Source of the DNA: Lysobacter gummosus
Lineage (GTDB): Bacteria; Pseudomonadota; Gammaproteobacteria; Xanthomonadales; Xanthomonadaceae
Reading direction: 5' to 3'
Length of the DNA: 64,000 nt
Assembly (NCBI RefSeq): GCF_001442805.1
Contig: NZ_CP011131.1
Span: 5,084,001 to 5,148,000 of the forward strand
Shown one piece after another: positions 33,316-41,967 of the stretch. The position numbers and the translations under genes were made by a program. The notes below the pieces were generated by a model. That model had not been told where the DNA came from, searched no databases, and saw nothing but the letters and a program-made list of their open reading frames with translations. The stretch's first letter is position 1. Each line of letters starts with the position of its first letter.

Positions 33316-34173
33316 GTGTCCGACAACCTGATTCCGGTGATCCGCGGCGCGCTCGATCAGCTGCGCCCGGCCGAGCGCAAGGTCGGCGAAGTGGTGCTGG
33401 CCGACCTGGATTTCTCCATCCACGCCAGCATCAGCGAACTGGCCGCGCGCGCCGGCGTGTCCGAGCCCAGCGTGACCCGCTTCTGCCGCGCGGTCGGCTG
33501 CGAAAGCCTGCGCCAGTTCAAGGTGCAGCTGGCGCACAGCCTGGCCGCGGGCGTGCCGTACCAGGCCGTCACCATCGACAAGGACGACGACGCGGCGACC
33601 TTGGTGCACAAGGTCTGCGACAGCATCAGCGTGGCCCTGCAGGACGTGCGCGAACGCATCGACCCGGCCGCGCTCGACGCCGCCGCGGCCTTGATCGCCG
33701 GCGCGCGAAGGGTCTGCTGCATCGGCGTGGGCTCGGGCTCCGGCGTGGTCGCGCAGGACGCGTTCCTGCGCTTCCTGCGCCTGGACATCGCCGCCAGCGC
33801 GCACAGCGACGGCCACCTGCAGCGGCTGGCCGCGGGCATGCTCGACACCCGCGACGTGCTGCTGGCGATCTCGCTGTCCGGACGCAGCCCGGAGATCAAC
33901 GACAGCGTGCGCATCGCCAAGGAACGCGGCGCGCGGGTGATCGCGCTGACCCACATGGGCACCCCTTTGGGCTGGGACGCGGACGTGCCGCTGCTGTTGC
34001 CGCCCTCGAGCGCGGCCACGCCGTATTCGCCGGGCGTGTCGCGGCTGATGCAGCTGACGGTGATCGACATGCTGGCGATCGCGGTGGCGCTGCGGCAGGA
34101 ACCGGAAGTGCTGGAAAAGGCCCGGCGCGCGAAAGCCGAGCTGGAACGCATGCAATCGCCGAGGCGCGCATGA
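33316..34173 (+). CDS. RpiR family regulator of the amino-sugar locus
   Basis: 285 residues from GTG 33316 (GAGG 6 nt upstream). N-terminal HTH_6 domain (LRPAERKVGEVVLADLDF, recognition helix in AGVSEPSVTRFCRAVGC). C-terminal SIS domain (CIGVGSGSGVVAQDAFLRF, LLAISLSGRSPEIND, VIALTHMGTPLG) binds sugar phosphates in relatives; KDPGal or another pathway intermediate would be a logical effector. It is embedded in the catabolic operon and overlaps the next gene by ATGA, implying autoregulation. The operator is probably in the divergent promoter near 29911. Confidence 0.87.
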   Translation: MSDNLIPVIRGALDQLRPAERKVGEVVLADLDFSIHASISELAARAGVSEPSVTRFCRAVGCESLRQFKVQLAHSLAAGVPYQAVTIDKDDDAATLVHKVCDSISVALQDVRERIDPAALDAAAALIAGARRVCCIGVGSGSGVVAQDAFLRFLRLDIAASAHSDGHLQRLAAGMLDTRDVLLAISLSGRSPEINDSVRIAKERGARVIALTHMGTPLGWDADVPLLLPPSSAATPYSPGVSRLMQLTVIDMLAIAVALRQEPEVLEKARRAKAELERMQSPRRA

Positions 34174-35639
34174 GCGCCGACGACACCACGCAACACGATC
34201 TGGTCATCGCCGACGCGCTGGTCTTCGACGGCAGCGGCGGCCCGGCCTACCGCGCCGATGTCGCTATCGACGGCGAGCGCATCGCCGCGATCGGCGCGCC
34301 GCACACGCTGCGCGGCCGCGCGCTCGAAGACGCGCAGGGCCTGGCGCTGGCGCCGGGCTTCATCGACGTGCACACCCACGACGACCGCGCCGTGCTCGAC
34401 GATCCGGGCGTGTTCAACAAACTCAGTCAGGGCGTGACCACGGTGATCGCCGGCAACTGCGGCATCAGCCTGGCGCCGTGGCGCGCCGATCGCGATCCGC
34501 CGGCGCCCTTGTCGCTGATCGGCCGCCGGCAGGATTTCCGCTTCGAACGCTTCGCCGATTACCTCGATGCGGTCGATGCGGCGCGGCCGGCGGTCAATGT
34601 CGCGGCGATGGTCGGCCACTCGACCCTGCGCATCGCGGAGGTCGCCGACCTGGAGCGCGGCGCCGACGATGCCGAGATCGAGCGCATGCGCGCGCACCTG
34701 CGCGAAGCCATGCGCGCCGGCGCGATCGGTTTTTCCAGCGGCCTGTTCTACAAGCCCAGCCAGGCCGCGCCCAACAGCGAAGTGATCGCGCTGGCGGCCG
34801 AAAGCGGCGCCCATGGCGGCGTCTATGCCTCGCACATCCGCAACGAATACGACGGCGTGCTCGACGCGCTGGACGAAGCCATCGATGCCGGCGTCGCCGC
34901 GCGCACGCCGGTGATCCTGTCGCATCACAAATGCGCCGGGCCGGCCAACTGGGGCCGCACGGTCGAAACGCTGGCGCGCATCGATCAGCGCCGGCGCCGG
35001 CATTGGGTCGGGCTCGACGCGTATCCCTACACCGCCGGCTCCACCGTGCTCGATCCGGATTACGTCGATGGCGTGATCCGGATCATGGTGAGTTGGTCGC
35101 ACCCGCATCCGGAACACGCCGGGCGCGATCTGAGCGACATCGCCGCCGACTGGAACGTCGATCAGAAAGAAGCCGCGCGCCGCCTGTATCCGGCCGGCGC
35201 GGTGTATTTCCAGATGCGCGAGGACGATGTACGCCGCGTGCTCAGTCACGACCGCACCATGATCGGCTCCGACGGCCTGCCGCACGACGCGCATCCGCAT
35301 CCGCGCCTGTGGGGCGCGTTCCCGCGCGTGCTCGGCCACTATTGCCGCGACGAAGGCCTGTTCCATCTGGCCGAAGCGATCCGGCGCATGACCTCGCTGT
35401 CGGCCGATACCTTCGGGCTGAAGCGGCGCGGGCGCATCGCGGTGGGGCTGGCCGCCGATCTGGTGCTGTTCGATCCGGCCACCATCGCCGATCGCGCCAG
35501 TTTCGCCGAACCCAAGCAGGCCGCGGCCGGCATTCGCGCGGTCTGGGTCGCCGGTGCCTGCGCGCTGCGCGATGCGCAGGCCACCGGCGAACGCCGCGGC
35601 CGCGCGCTGCGCCGCGAAGAAGAACGTCATGGCCACTGA
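34170..35639 (+). CDS. D-aminoacylase family N-acyl-D-amino-acid deacylase
   Basis: 489 residues, amidohydrolase superfamily. Metal site HxH at His68 and His70 (GFIDVHTHDD), then AGNCGISL, SHIRNEYDG, ILSHHKCAG and GSDGLPHD, all typical of D-aminoacylase/N-acyl-D-glutamate deacylase. It removes acyl groups from N-acyl-D-amino acids. N-acetylgalactosaminate is chemically an N-acetyl-D-alpha-amino acid, so the enzyme is well placed to release galactosaminate plus acetate. It overlaps the regulator by 4 nt and the kinase by 11 nt. A more conventional role on N-acyl-D-amino acids remains possible. Confidence 0.88.
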   Translation: MSADDTTQHDLVIADALVFDGSGGPAYRADVAIDGERIAAIGAPHTLRGRALEDAQGLALAPGFIDVHTHDDRAVLDDPGVFNKLSQGVTTVIAGNCGISLAPWRADRDPPAPLSLIGRRQDFRFERFADYLDAVDAARPAVNVAAMVGHSTLRIAEVADLERGADDAEIERMRAHLREAMRAGAIGFSSGLFYKPSQAAPNSEVIALAAESGAHGGVYASHIRNEYDGVLDALDEAIDAGVAARTPVILSHHKCAGPANWGRTVETLARIDQRRRRHWVGLDAYPYTAGSTVLDPDYVDGVIRIMVSWSHPHPEHAGRDLSDIAADWNVDQKEAARRLYPAGAVYFQMREDDVRRVLSHDRTMIGSDGLPHDAHPHPRLWGAFPRVLGHYCRDEGLFHLAEAIRRMTSLSADTFGLKRRGRIAVGLAADLVLFDPATIADRASFAEPKQAAAGIRAVWVAGACALRDAQATGERRGRALRREEERHGH

Positions 35640-36558
35640 CACCAACGCGCCGCACAGCGCCGGCAAGATCGCGCTGATCGGCGTGGACTGGGGCTCCACG
35701 CATCTGCGCGTGCATGCCTTCGACACGCTCGGCGGGATCATCGCCACGCGCCAGAGCGCGCGCGGCATGGCCACGCTGGCGGCGCCGGAGGAGTTCGCGG
35801 CGGCGCTGGACGAACTGCTCAGCGTCGATCTCGACGACGGCGACGCGCCCATCCTGCTCGCCGGCATGGTCGGCGCGCGCAGCGGCTGGCAGGAAGCGCC
35901 GTACGCGCCGCTGCCGGCGGACGCGGCGACGCTCGCCGCGGCGCTGCAGCCGCTGCGCTTCAAGGACCGGCGCGCGGCGATCGTGCCCGGCGTCAGCGGT
36001 CCCAGCGACGGCTTCAACGATGTGATGCGCGGCGAAGAGACGCAGGTGCTGGGCGTTCCGCCGGGCACGCGGCGCGCGGTCGCGCCGGGCACGCACAGCA
36101 AGTGGTTGCGCCTGGACGGCGGCGCCGTGGTCGGGTTTTCCACCTATCCGACCGGAGAGCTCTATTCCTTGTTGCTGGAACGCAGTCTGATCGGCCGCGG
36201 CTTGCCGGCGGGCGCCTGGTCCGAGCGCGGTTTTCTGCAAGGACTGGACACCGCGCGCGAGCGGCCGGACTGGCTGCATCAGTTGTTCGGGGTGCGGGCG
36301 CGCAATGTGCGCGACGCCGCTCCGGTGGAGGAGCTGCCGGCGTTTCTTTCCGGCCTGCTGGTCGGCTATGAGGTGATCGGCGCCAACGCCGCGGCCGACG
36401 ACGGCGGCGGCGAAGTGGCGATCATCGGCGGCGCCCAGCTCGCCGCGACCTATGCCCTGGCGCTGCGTCGCTACGGCATCGACCACTACATCATCGAAGG
36501 CGACACCGCGTTCTGCCGCGGTCTGTGGCGCATCGCTCAAGCAGCCGGATACGTATGA
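35629..36558 (+). CDS. dgoK: 2-dehydro-3-deoxygalactonokinase
   Basis: 309 residues. The DgoK family (ASKHA fold) signature is clear: VDWGSTHLRVHAFD phosphate-1 loop at the N-terminus, AGMVGARSGWQEAPY, MRGEETQVLG, PGTHSKWLRLDGG, FSTYPTGELYSLLLERS and IIGGAQLAATYALAL. It phosphorylates 2-keto-3-deoxygalactonate at C6 using ATP. Its galacto-type specificity is the main reason to favour galactosaminate rather than glucosaminate upstream. ATG 35629 overlaps the deacylase end by 11 nt; its stop overlaps the aldolase start (ATGA). Confidence 0.92.
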   Translation: MATDTNAPHSAGKIALIGVDWGSTHLRVHAFDTLGGIIATRQSARGMATLAAPEEFAAALDELLSVDLDDGDAPILLAGMVGARSGWQEAPYAPLPADAATLAAALQPLRFKDRRAAIVPGVSGPSDGFNDVMRGEETQVLGVPPGTRRAVAPGTHSKWLRLDGGAVVGFSTYPTGELYSLLLERSLIGRGLPAGAWSERGFLQGLDTARERPDWLHQLFGVRARNVRDAAPVEELPAFLSGLLVGYEVIGANAAADDGGGEVAIIGGAQLAATYALALRRYGIDHYIIEGDTAFCRGLWRIAQAAGYV

Positions 36559-37196
36559 CGATTCCTCTTACTCCCGCCGTGCTGCAGGCATGGCTCGCCC
36601 GTTCCCCGTTCGTCGCCATTCTGCGCGGCATCACCCCCGATGAAGCGGTGCCGGTCGGCGAAGCGCTGTGGAGCGCGGGTTGGCGCATCATCGAGGTACC
36701 GCTGAATTCGCCCGACGCGTTCGACAGCATCGCCCGCCTGCAACAACGCTTCGGCGATTCGATCCTGCTCGGTGCCGGCACCGTGCGGCGCGCGGAGGAA
36801 GTCGCCGAACTCGCCCGCCTCGGCGCACGGCTCATGGTCTGCCCGCACACCGATCCGGCGTTGATCGCCGAGGCCAAACGCGCCGGGCTGCTCGCCCTGC
36901 CCGGCGTGGCGACGCCGAGCGAATGCCTGGAAGCGCTCGCGGCTGGCGCGGATGCCTTGAAGCTGTTCCCGGCCGACGCCCTCGGCCCGGTCATGCTCGG
37001 CGCCTTGCGCGCGGTATTGCCCGCGGATGTCGCGGTGCTGCCGGTCGGCGGCATCCACAGCGACAATCTCGCGCCGTGGCGCAAGGCCGGCGCGAACGGC
37101 TTCGGCATCGGCGGCACCTTGTACAAGCCTGGCCACACGCCGGAACAAGTCGCGCAGACCGCGCGCGCCTTCAACGCAGCCTGGGATCAGCCATAA
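36555..37196 (+). CDS. dgoA: 2-dehydro-3-deoxy-6-phosphogalactonate aldolase
   Basis: 213 residues, full-length KDPG/KDPGal aldolase. FVAILRGITPDEAV, IIEVPLNSP with the catalytic Glu, LLGAGTVRRAEEV, PGVATPSE and the Schiff-base Lys136 in DALKLFPAD are present; VGGIHSDNL and GIGGTLYKPG close the barrel. LNSP and LYKPG are typical of the KDPGal (DgoA) branch. It cleaves KDPGal to pyruvate and glyceraldehyde-3-phosphate, ending the pathway. Last gene of the plus arm; convergent with a small unknown gene. The 260 bp after it hold a CA/CG-rich low-complexity stretch and nothing else I can identify. Confidence 0.92.
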   Translation: MTIPLTPAVLQAWLARSPFVAILRGITPDEAVPVGEALWSAGWRIIEVPLNSPDAFDSIARLQQRFGDSILLGAGTVRRAEEVAELARLGARLMVCPHTDPALIAEAKRAGLLALPGVATPSECLEALAAGADALKLFPADALGPVMLGALRAVLPADVAVLPVGGIHSDNLAPWRKAGANGFGIGGTLYKPGHTPEQVAQTARAFNAAWDQP

Positions 37197-37456
37197 CCGG
37201 ATTTCGTCGCGCCGTCGCCCGCGCGCTTGCCGCCGCGTTGTCGCTGGCGATGTTGGGTACGACGGCAAACCGCACCTGATCCGCTCCGGCGATGCGTATT
37301 CAATTCGAGGCGCGTTCAGCGGAGTAAATCGGCAACGCACCGGACGCAGCACTCACGCACGCACGAACACGCCGCACATGCATGCGCGACACGCGAACAC
37401 ATGCCGCGCGACCCACCGACGCGCATACGCGCTGCGTTACCGGCGTTGACGCCGTC

Positions 37457-37759
37457 TTATTCCGGCGCCGGCGTCTCGCCCGCCGGCGCCGTCACCAGAT
37501 GCAGCATCCCCGCCGCGCGCGGATTCGCCGCCGGCGGTTGCGCCGTTTCGTCCGCGGACCCGGCTTCGGGCTCGGCGACGATCGCCTTGCGCACGTCGGC
37601 CAGCATCGGCAGCAGGTTGTAGAACGAATTGGCGACGGCCTTGCGGCCCTGCGCGGTGTAGCGATCGCCTTCGCACAGAGCGAACCAGGTCGCGGCGTGC
37701 AAGGCCTGCATTGCGCGGCGCAGCTGCGCGTTCTGGATGGAAGTGCTGTCCGAGCTCAT
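37457..37759 (-). CDS. Hypothetical protein
   Basis: 100 residues; GGAGG 6 nt before the ATG supports the start. The N-terminal 60 residues look helical (LRRAMQALHAATWFALCEGD, FYNLLPMLADVRKAI); the C-terminal 40 are Pro/Ala-rich and probably disordered. No recognised family, signal or membrane segment. It stands alone between the aldolase and the zinc-finger gene. Confidence 0.6.
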   Translation of the reverse strand: MSSDSTSIQNAQLRRAMQALHAATWFALCEGDRYTAQGRKAVANSFYNLLPMLADVRKAIVAEPEAGSADETAQPPAANPRAAGMLHLVTAPAGETPAPE

Positions 37760-38005
37760 CGTGGCCTCCGCTCGCTCCGGCAAGGATCGACACGTGCAGC
37801 GTAACCAAGTCGCAGATCAGATCCTGCGACGCACGCCGACATCGCGCGGGCGGTTCAGCACCGGTGCGATTTGCGTTGTGCTGCCGATCAGTTTCGTCCT
37901 GTGCGACAAGGCGATGGAACGCTGTGCCCCTGCTTCACGGCAGGCGCGACGCGGTGGCGTGGCGCCACCTTCACCGATGCGACCATCCAGGATGCGGCCC
38001 GCGCC

Positions 38006-38245
38006 ATGAGCGATCTGATCGACCAAGCCCAGTACTTCGAGGAAATCAACCTCGCCCAATCCCTGCAGGCCCGCAAGCTGATGGCCGAAGCGACCGCGCG
38101 GCCAGCGGCGGCCGGCTACTGCCTCAATCAGCACTGCCTGGAACCGTTCGACGGCGAACCCACCCGCCTGTACTGCGGCCCGGCCTGCGCCGAATCGCAT
38201 CACCGGCAGATGCAGCGCGACCGGCATCGGCGCGGCGGCGCGTGA
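38006..38245 (+). CDS. Small TraR/DksA-like zinc-finger protein
   Basis: 79 residues. The N-terminal helix (MSDLIDQAQYFEEINLAQSL) and following four-cysteine unit (CLNQHC...CGPAC) match the layout of short TraR/DksA-type proteins common in phages and plasmids, which bind RNA polymerase through its secondary channel. The cysteine spacing is not canonical (CxxxxC...CxxxC). No phage genes are nearby. The Shine-Dalgarno is weak. Confidence 0.6.
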   Translation: MSDLIDQAQYFEEINLAQSLQARKLMAEATARPAAAGYCLNQHCLEPFDGEPTRLYCGPACAESHHRQMQRDRHRRGGA

Positions 38246-38699
38246 CCGCGGCGGCGGCTGTCATGCGGCTCAGGCACAAGGGCTGACCTGCGCCAGGAGC
38301 GATATCCGGCGCGGCCAGCGCAGTGCGATCGGATCGAGCGATCAAGTACGAGCATTGAACCGGTCGGCCTCGCTTTCCGAAGTACCAGATCGCCGGCCAG
38401 CCGCCATCGCCCGCATAGATTCTGTGCAAATTCGGCACATAGCTCTTTCCCAGCTTCTCCCCGAATCGAGGCAGCGGGTTTAGGCCTTAAGTGAACGGTG
38501 AATAAACGACCGAGTTGTGCCCATGGGGGATTTTCGCTGCAAGGTCTTGATGTAGAACGGGAACAACTGAGAACTACGACCAATGGAAGTCTGAGGCTAA
38601 TCACACTCTCTCGATCCAAAAAGTTACGATAGCGTCAAGGCGTTGCGCCTTAACCTTTTGTTCATGATTGTGAAATTTAGTACAGGGACGCACTAAGCA
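38246..38699. other. Upstream region of the flagellar-type secretion cluster
   Basis: About 450 bp without a credible gene. GC content falls towards the right end (AT-rich around 38595-38690, e.g. CCAAAAAGTTACGATAG and TTGTTCATGATTGTGAAATT), which suggests the main promoter lies here. I looked for sigma-54 (GG-N10-GC), sigma-28 (TAAA...GCCGATAA) and PIP-box (TTCGC-N15-TTCGC) sites and found none that is convincing. Confidence 0.4.
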
Positions 38700-39839
38700 A
38701 TGAACGCAGCCAGTCACTTCACGAGCCTCGCGGCGCGGCATCAGCGTCTGCAGCAGTTTCTTCAGGCCGACCCGGACAACCTCAGCCTGATCGCCGACAC
38801 GGCATCGGCGGCGTTCGACGCCCACCACTTCGACGACTGCGAAGCCTTGCTGGCGCGCTACGCGCAGCAGGCCGAACTCACGCCCGCGCTGCGCAATCTG
38901 GCCGGCCTGTCGGCGATGTCGCAAAGCCGCTTCGACGCCGCCGAGCACGTGTTCGCCGGCCTGCTGGCCGAACACGACGACGTCCACCTGCGCTTCAACC
39001 TCGCCTACGCCATCGCGATGCAGGAGCGCTACGCCGAAGCCTTGCCGCTGCTGAGCGAACAAGTGCTGGCCGAAGTCGCCGAGTCGATCCGCCTGAAGAT
39101 GCTGTGCCTGTATCACCAGGGCGACCTCGATGCGGTCATCGCCCTGGGCGAGCAGCACGCCGATCATCCGCTCGCCGGCGAACAGATCTGCGGCCTGCTG
39201 GCGACGGCCTTGTTCGACGCCGATCAATTCCAGCGCGCGCAGCAGTACGCCGCGCGCGCGCCCGACTCGGTCGGCGGCCTCACCGTGCAGGGCTTGCTCG
39301 CGCTGCAGGACGACGACATCGGTCGCGCCCAGCAACGCTTCGAACAAGCGCTGGAAACCGACCCGGCCAGCGGCCGCGCGCAGTTGGGCCAGGGTCTGGC
39401 CTATCTGTCGCAGCACGATTTCGCCAACGCCGCGCCGCGCCTGGATCGCGCCGCCACCCTGCTGCGCAGCCACGCAGGCTCCTGGCTCTCGGCCGGTTGG
39501 GCGTATCTGATGGGCGGCAAGCTGCCCGAGGCGCGCGAGCGTTTCGAACGCAGCCTGCAGACCGACCGCGGCTTCGCGGAAGCCACCGGCGCGCTGGCGG
39601 TGGTGGACGTTTACGAAGGCCGCGACGGCGACGCCCGGCATCGCGCCGAAGCGGCGCTGCGCCTGGACCCGAACTGCCTGTCGGCGACCTACGCCCGCAG
39701 CCTGCTGTTGGCCAAGGCCGGCCAGAACGAACAAGGCGCTGCTTTGTACCAGGACATGGTGCAGCGCCCGCTCGGCGAAAACGGCCCGAGCATCGCCCAG
39801 CTGATCGCCCGCCGTGCCTCGCACGGCGTGCGCAGCTGA
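38700..39839 (+). CDS. TPR-repeat protein at the head of the flagellar-type cluster
   Basis: 379 residues, cytoplasmic, composed almost wholly of helical TPR-like pairs (e.g. LRFNLAYAIAMQERYAEALPLL, AQQRFEQALETDPASGRAQ, ARERFERSLQTDRGFAEA, AEAALRLDPNCLSATYA). TPR proteins commonly act as chaperones or sorting adaptors in type III secretion. It is 31 bp upstream of fliQ on the same strand, and a second TPR gene closes the cluster, so a role in substrate handling is plausible. No known flagellar family matches. Confidence 0.75.
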   Translation: MNAASHFTSLAARHQRLQQFLQADPDNLSLIADTASAAFDAHHFDDCEALLARYAQQAELTPALRNLAGLSAMSQSRFDAAEHVFAGLLAEHDDVHLRFNLAYAIAMQERYAEALPLLSEQVLAEVAESIRLKMLCLYHQGDLDAVIALGEQHADHPLAGEQICGLLATALFDADQFQRAQQYAARAPDSVGGLTVQGLLALQDDDIGRAQQRFEQALETDPASGRAQLGQGLAYLSQHDFANAAPRLDRAATLLRSHAGSWLSAGWAYLMGGKLPEARERFERSLQTDRGFAEATGALAVVDVYEGRDGDARHRAEAALRLDPNCLSATYARSLLLAKAGQNEQGAALYQDMVQRPLGENGPSIAQLIARRASHGVRS

Positions 39840-39870
39840 GCCCGCGCGCCGCGCCACCGAGACCCTACCC

Positions 39871-40137
39871 ATGTCGGCCGACCAAGCGCTGCAGCTCATG
39901 GAGCAGCTGTTCTGGAACAGCTTCCTGATCGCTTCGCCGATCCTGATCGCCACGCTGGTGATCGGCGTGTTGATCAGCATCCTGCAAGTGGTCACCCAGT
40001 TGCAGGAAATGAGCCTGAGCTACGTGCCCAAGCTCGGCATGGCGGTGTTGATCATCGTCGTGCTGGGCTCGTGGATGCTCGGCCGGCTGACCGGGTTCGC
40101 GACCGAATTGTTCAAGAGCATCGCGAACCTGGGGTGA
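39871..40137 (+). CDS. fliQ: Flagellar/type III export gate protein FliQ
   Basis: 88 residues with the two transmembrane helices of FliQ/SctS (FLIASPILIATLVIGVLISILQ and LGMAVLIIVVLGSWML) joined by the VTQLQEMSLSYVPK loop. Part of the FliPQR export gate in the inner membrane. First core gene of the operon and 4 bp before fliR. Confidence 0.93.
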   Translation: MSADQALQLMEQLFWNSFLIASPILIATLVIGVLISILQVVTQLQEMSLSYVPKLGMAVLIIVVLGSWMLGRLTGFATELFKSIANLG

Positions 40138-40141
40138 TGGC

Positions 40142-40900
40142 ATGAACGCCTATGTCGCCGCGATCGCGCTGCTGTCCCTGCGCCTGGGACCGGTCTTCGT
40201 GCTGTCGCCGCCGTTTTCGCTGATCCGGGTGCCGCAGCGCGTGCGCGTGTGCCTGGTGCTGGCACTGTCGGCGCTGCTCGCGCCGGTGCTGCCGATGAAA
40301 TTGCCGGCCACCGAAGGCGCATTCGTGGTTTCGGCCCTGTCGGAAGTGCTGATCGGGCTGACCTTCGCGCTGGCGCTGCAACTTGCGTTCGCGGCGCTGT
40401 CGTTCGCCGGACGCGTGCTCGACGTGCAGGCCGGCTACGGCCTGGCGATGGTGATCGATCCGGGCACGCGCGCGCAGTCGCCGCTGTTCGGCACCATCTT
40501 CGTCATGGCCGCGGCGGTGATCTTCTTCGCCAACAACGGCCATCTGGAACTGGTGCGCGTGCTCGCCGCCAGCGCCCACGCCATGCCGATCGGCCTGCCG
40601 ATGCTGGCCGGCAGCCCGCAGGCGCTGGTCGGCTATCTGAGCCTGGTGATCAGCACCGGCTTCGGCGCGATCGCGGCGGTGACGGTGACCTTGTTCCTGA
40701 TCGATCTGACCATCGCCCTGCTGTCGCGCGCGTTGCCGCAGATGAACGCGCTGATGCTGGGCCTGCAGGTCAAGACCATCGCCACCCTGGTGATGCTGAC
40801 GCTGTCGGCCGGGCTGCTGGCGCCGGTGGCGCTGCGGCTGATCCGTTACTCGCTGGATTTCATGACCTCGGTGAGCGTGAGTTCCGGGAGCGCGCCATGA
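40142..40900 (+). CDS. fliR: Flagellar/type III export gate protein FliR
   Basis: 252 residues with six or so hydrophobic helices and family motifs RLGPVFVLSPPFS, VLIGLTFALALQLAFAALSFAG, and LPQMNALMLGLQVK near the C-terminus. Joins FliP and FliQ in the gate. Overlaps flhB by 4 nt (ATGA). Confidence 0.93.
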   Translation: MNAYVAAIALLSLRLGPVFVLSPPFSLIRVPQRVRVCLVLALSALLAPVLPMKLPATEGAFVVSALSEVLIGLTFALALQLAFAALSFAGRVLDVQAGYGLAMVIDPGTRAQSPLFGTIFVMAAAVIFFANNGHLELVRVLAASAHAMPIGLPMLAGSPQALVGYLSLVISTGFGAIAAVTVTLFLIDLTIALLSRALPQMNALMLGLQVKTIATLVMLTLSAGLLAPVALRLIRYSLDFMTSVSVSSGSAP

Positions 40901-41967
40901 GCGGCGATACCGATCTCAACAAGTCCGAGCAGGCGACACCGTACAAGCTCGAACAGGCGCGCAAGAAAGGCATCATCGCCAAGAGCCAGGAACTGGGCAT
41001 GGTGGTCAGCCTGGCCTGCGCCGGCGGCTATATCTATGCGCGCGGCGACGTCCTGTTCGCGCGCCTGGGCGCCTTGAGCGAACGCGCGTTGAGCGAATCG
41101 GCGGCGATCGACGGCGGCGGCCAGGCGCTGATGCAGTGGATGCAGCGGCTGGTGGTGGAAACCGTCGACGTGATCGCGCCGCTGATCGGCGTGGTCCTGC
41201 TCGGCGCGCTGCTGGCGACGCTGGCCCAGACCGGCGTGCTGTTCGCGCCGGCGGCGATGAAGCCGGACTTTTCCAAGATCAATCCGATGCAGGGCCTCAA
41301 GCGGGTGTTCTCGCTGCAGACCCTGATCGAGGCGGCCAAGGCCTGTTTCAAGATGGCGGTCTACAGCGGCATCTGCCTGCTGCTGATCTACCAGGTCGCG
41401 CGCAGCCTCACCCACGCCGGCCGCGGCGCGTCCGGCATCGCCCTGTCGCTGTCGTCGCTGGGCATGAAGCTGCTGATGTTCTTCCTGCTGGCCGCGGCGG
41501 TCTTCGCCGCGATCGACCAGATCCTGGTGCGGCGCATGTTCGCCCGGCGCATGCGCATGAGCAAGCACGAGCAGAAACAGGAAATCAAGCAGCGCGAAGG
41601 CGATCCGCGGATCAAGCAGCGGCGCAAGCAACTGCAGCGCGAACTGCTGCAGCGCGCGCAGAGCATGCGCAACGTTCGCGGCGCCGACGTCCTGGTCACC
41701 AATCCCACGCATTACGCGATCGCGTTGAAATACGAGCCCAAGAAGATGCTTGCTCCGACCATCGTGGCGAAAGGTTCCGGCGAATTCGCCCTGCGCCTAC
41801 GCAAGCTGGCCTTCGTCTACGGCGTGCCGGTGATCGAATCGCGCCTGCTGGCGCGGCAGCTGTTCCATAAAGTGCCGATCGAACGCGAAGTGCCCGAGAC
41901 GCTGTATCGCGACATCGCCGCGATCTACCTGCGCCTGCGCAGCCGCGGCGCGGAGGCGGCGGCATGA
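40897..41967 (+). CDS. flhB: Flagellar export switch protein FlhB
   Basis: 356 residues. Four transmembrane helices (about 30-215) and a cytoplasmic C-terminal domain with the autocleavage motif Asn269-Pro270-Thr-His in VTNPTHYAIAL, the same numbering as in Salmonella FlhB. Cleavage here switches export from rod/hook to later substrates, so the switch chemistry is retained although filament genes are absent from the cluster. Motifs KINPMQGLKRVFS and MSKHEQKQEIKQREGDP are typical. Overlaps flhA by 4 nt. Confidence 0.93.
   Translation: MSGDTDLNKSEQATPYKLEQARKKGIIAKSQELGMVVSLACAGGYIYARGDVLFARLGALSERALSESAAIDGGGQALMQWMQRLVVETVDVIAPLIGVVLLGALLATLAQTGVLFAPAAMKPDFSKINPMQGLKRVFSLQTLIEAAKACFKMAVYSGICLLLIYQVARSLTHAGRGASGIALSLSSLGMKLLMFFLLAAAVFAAIDQILVRRMFARRMRMSKHEQKQEIKQREGDPRIKQRRKQLQRELLQRAQSMRNVRGADVLVTNPTHYAIALKYEPKKMLAPTIVAKGSGEFALRLRKLAFVYGVPVIESRLLARQLFHKVPIEREVPETLYRDIAAIYLRLRSRGAEAAA

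Noticed and set aside
37320..37440. CACGCACGCACG-like low-complexity stretch considered as a possible CRISPR or tandem repeat
   Set aside because: No repeat unit of constant length with spacers; only short irregular CA/CG runs.
38460..38700. Possible sigma-28, sigma-54 or PIP-box promoter ahead of the flagellar-type cluster
   Set aside because: Partial matches only (for example AAAAGTTA and TTAAGTGA); spacing or second element fails in each case.
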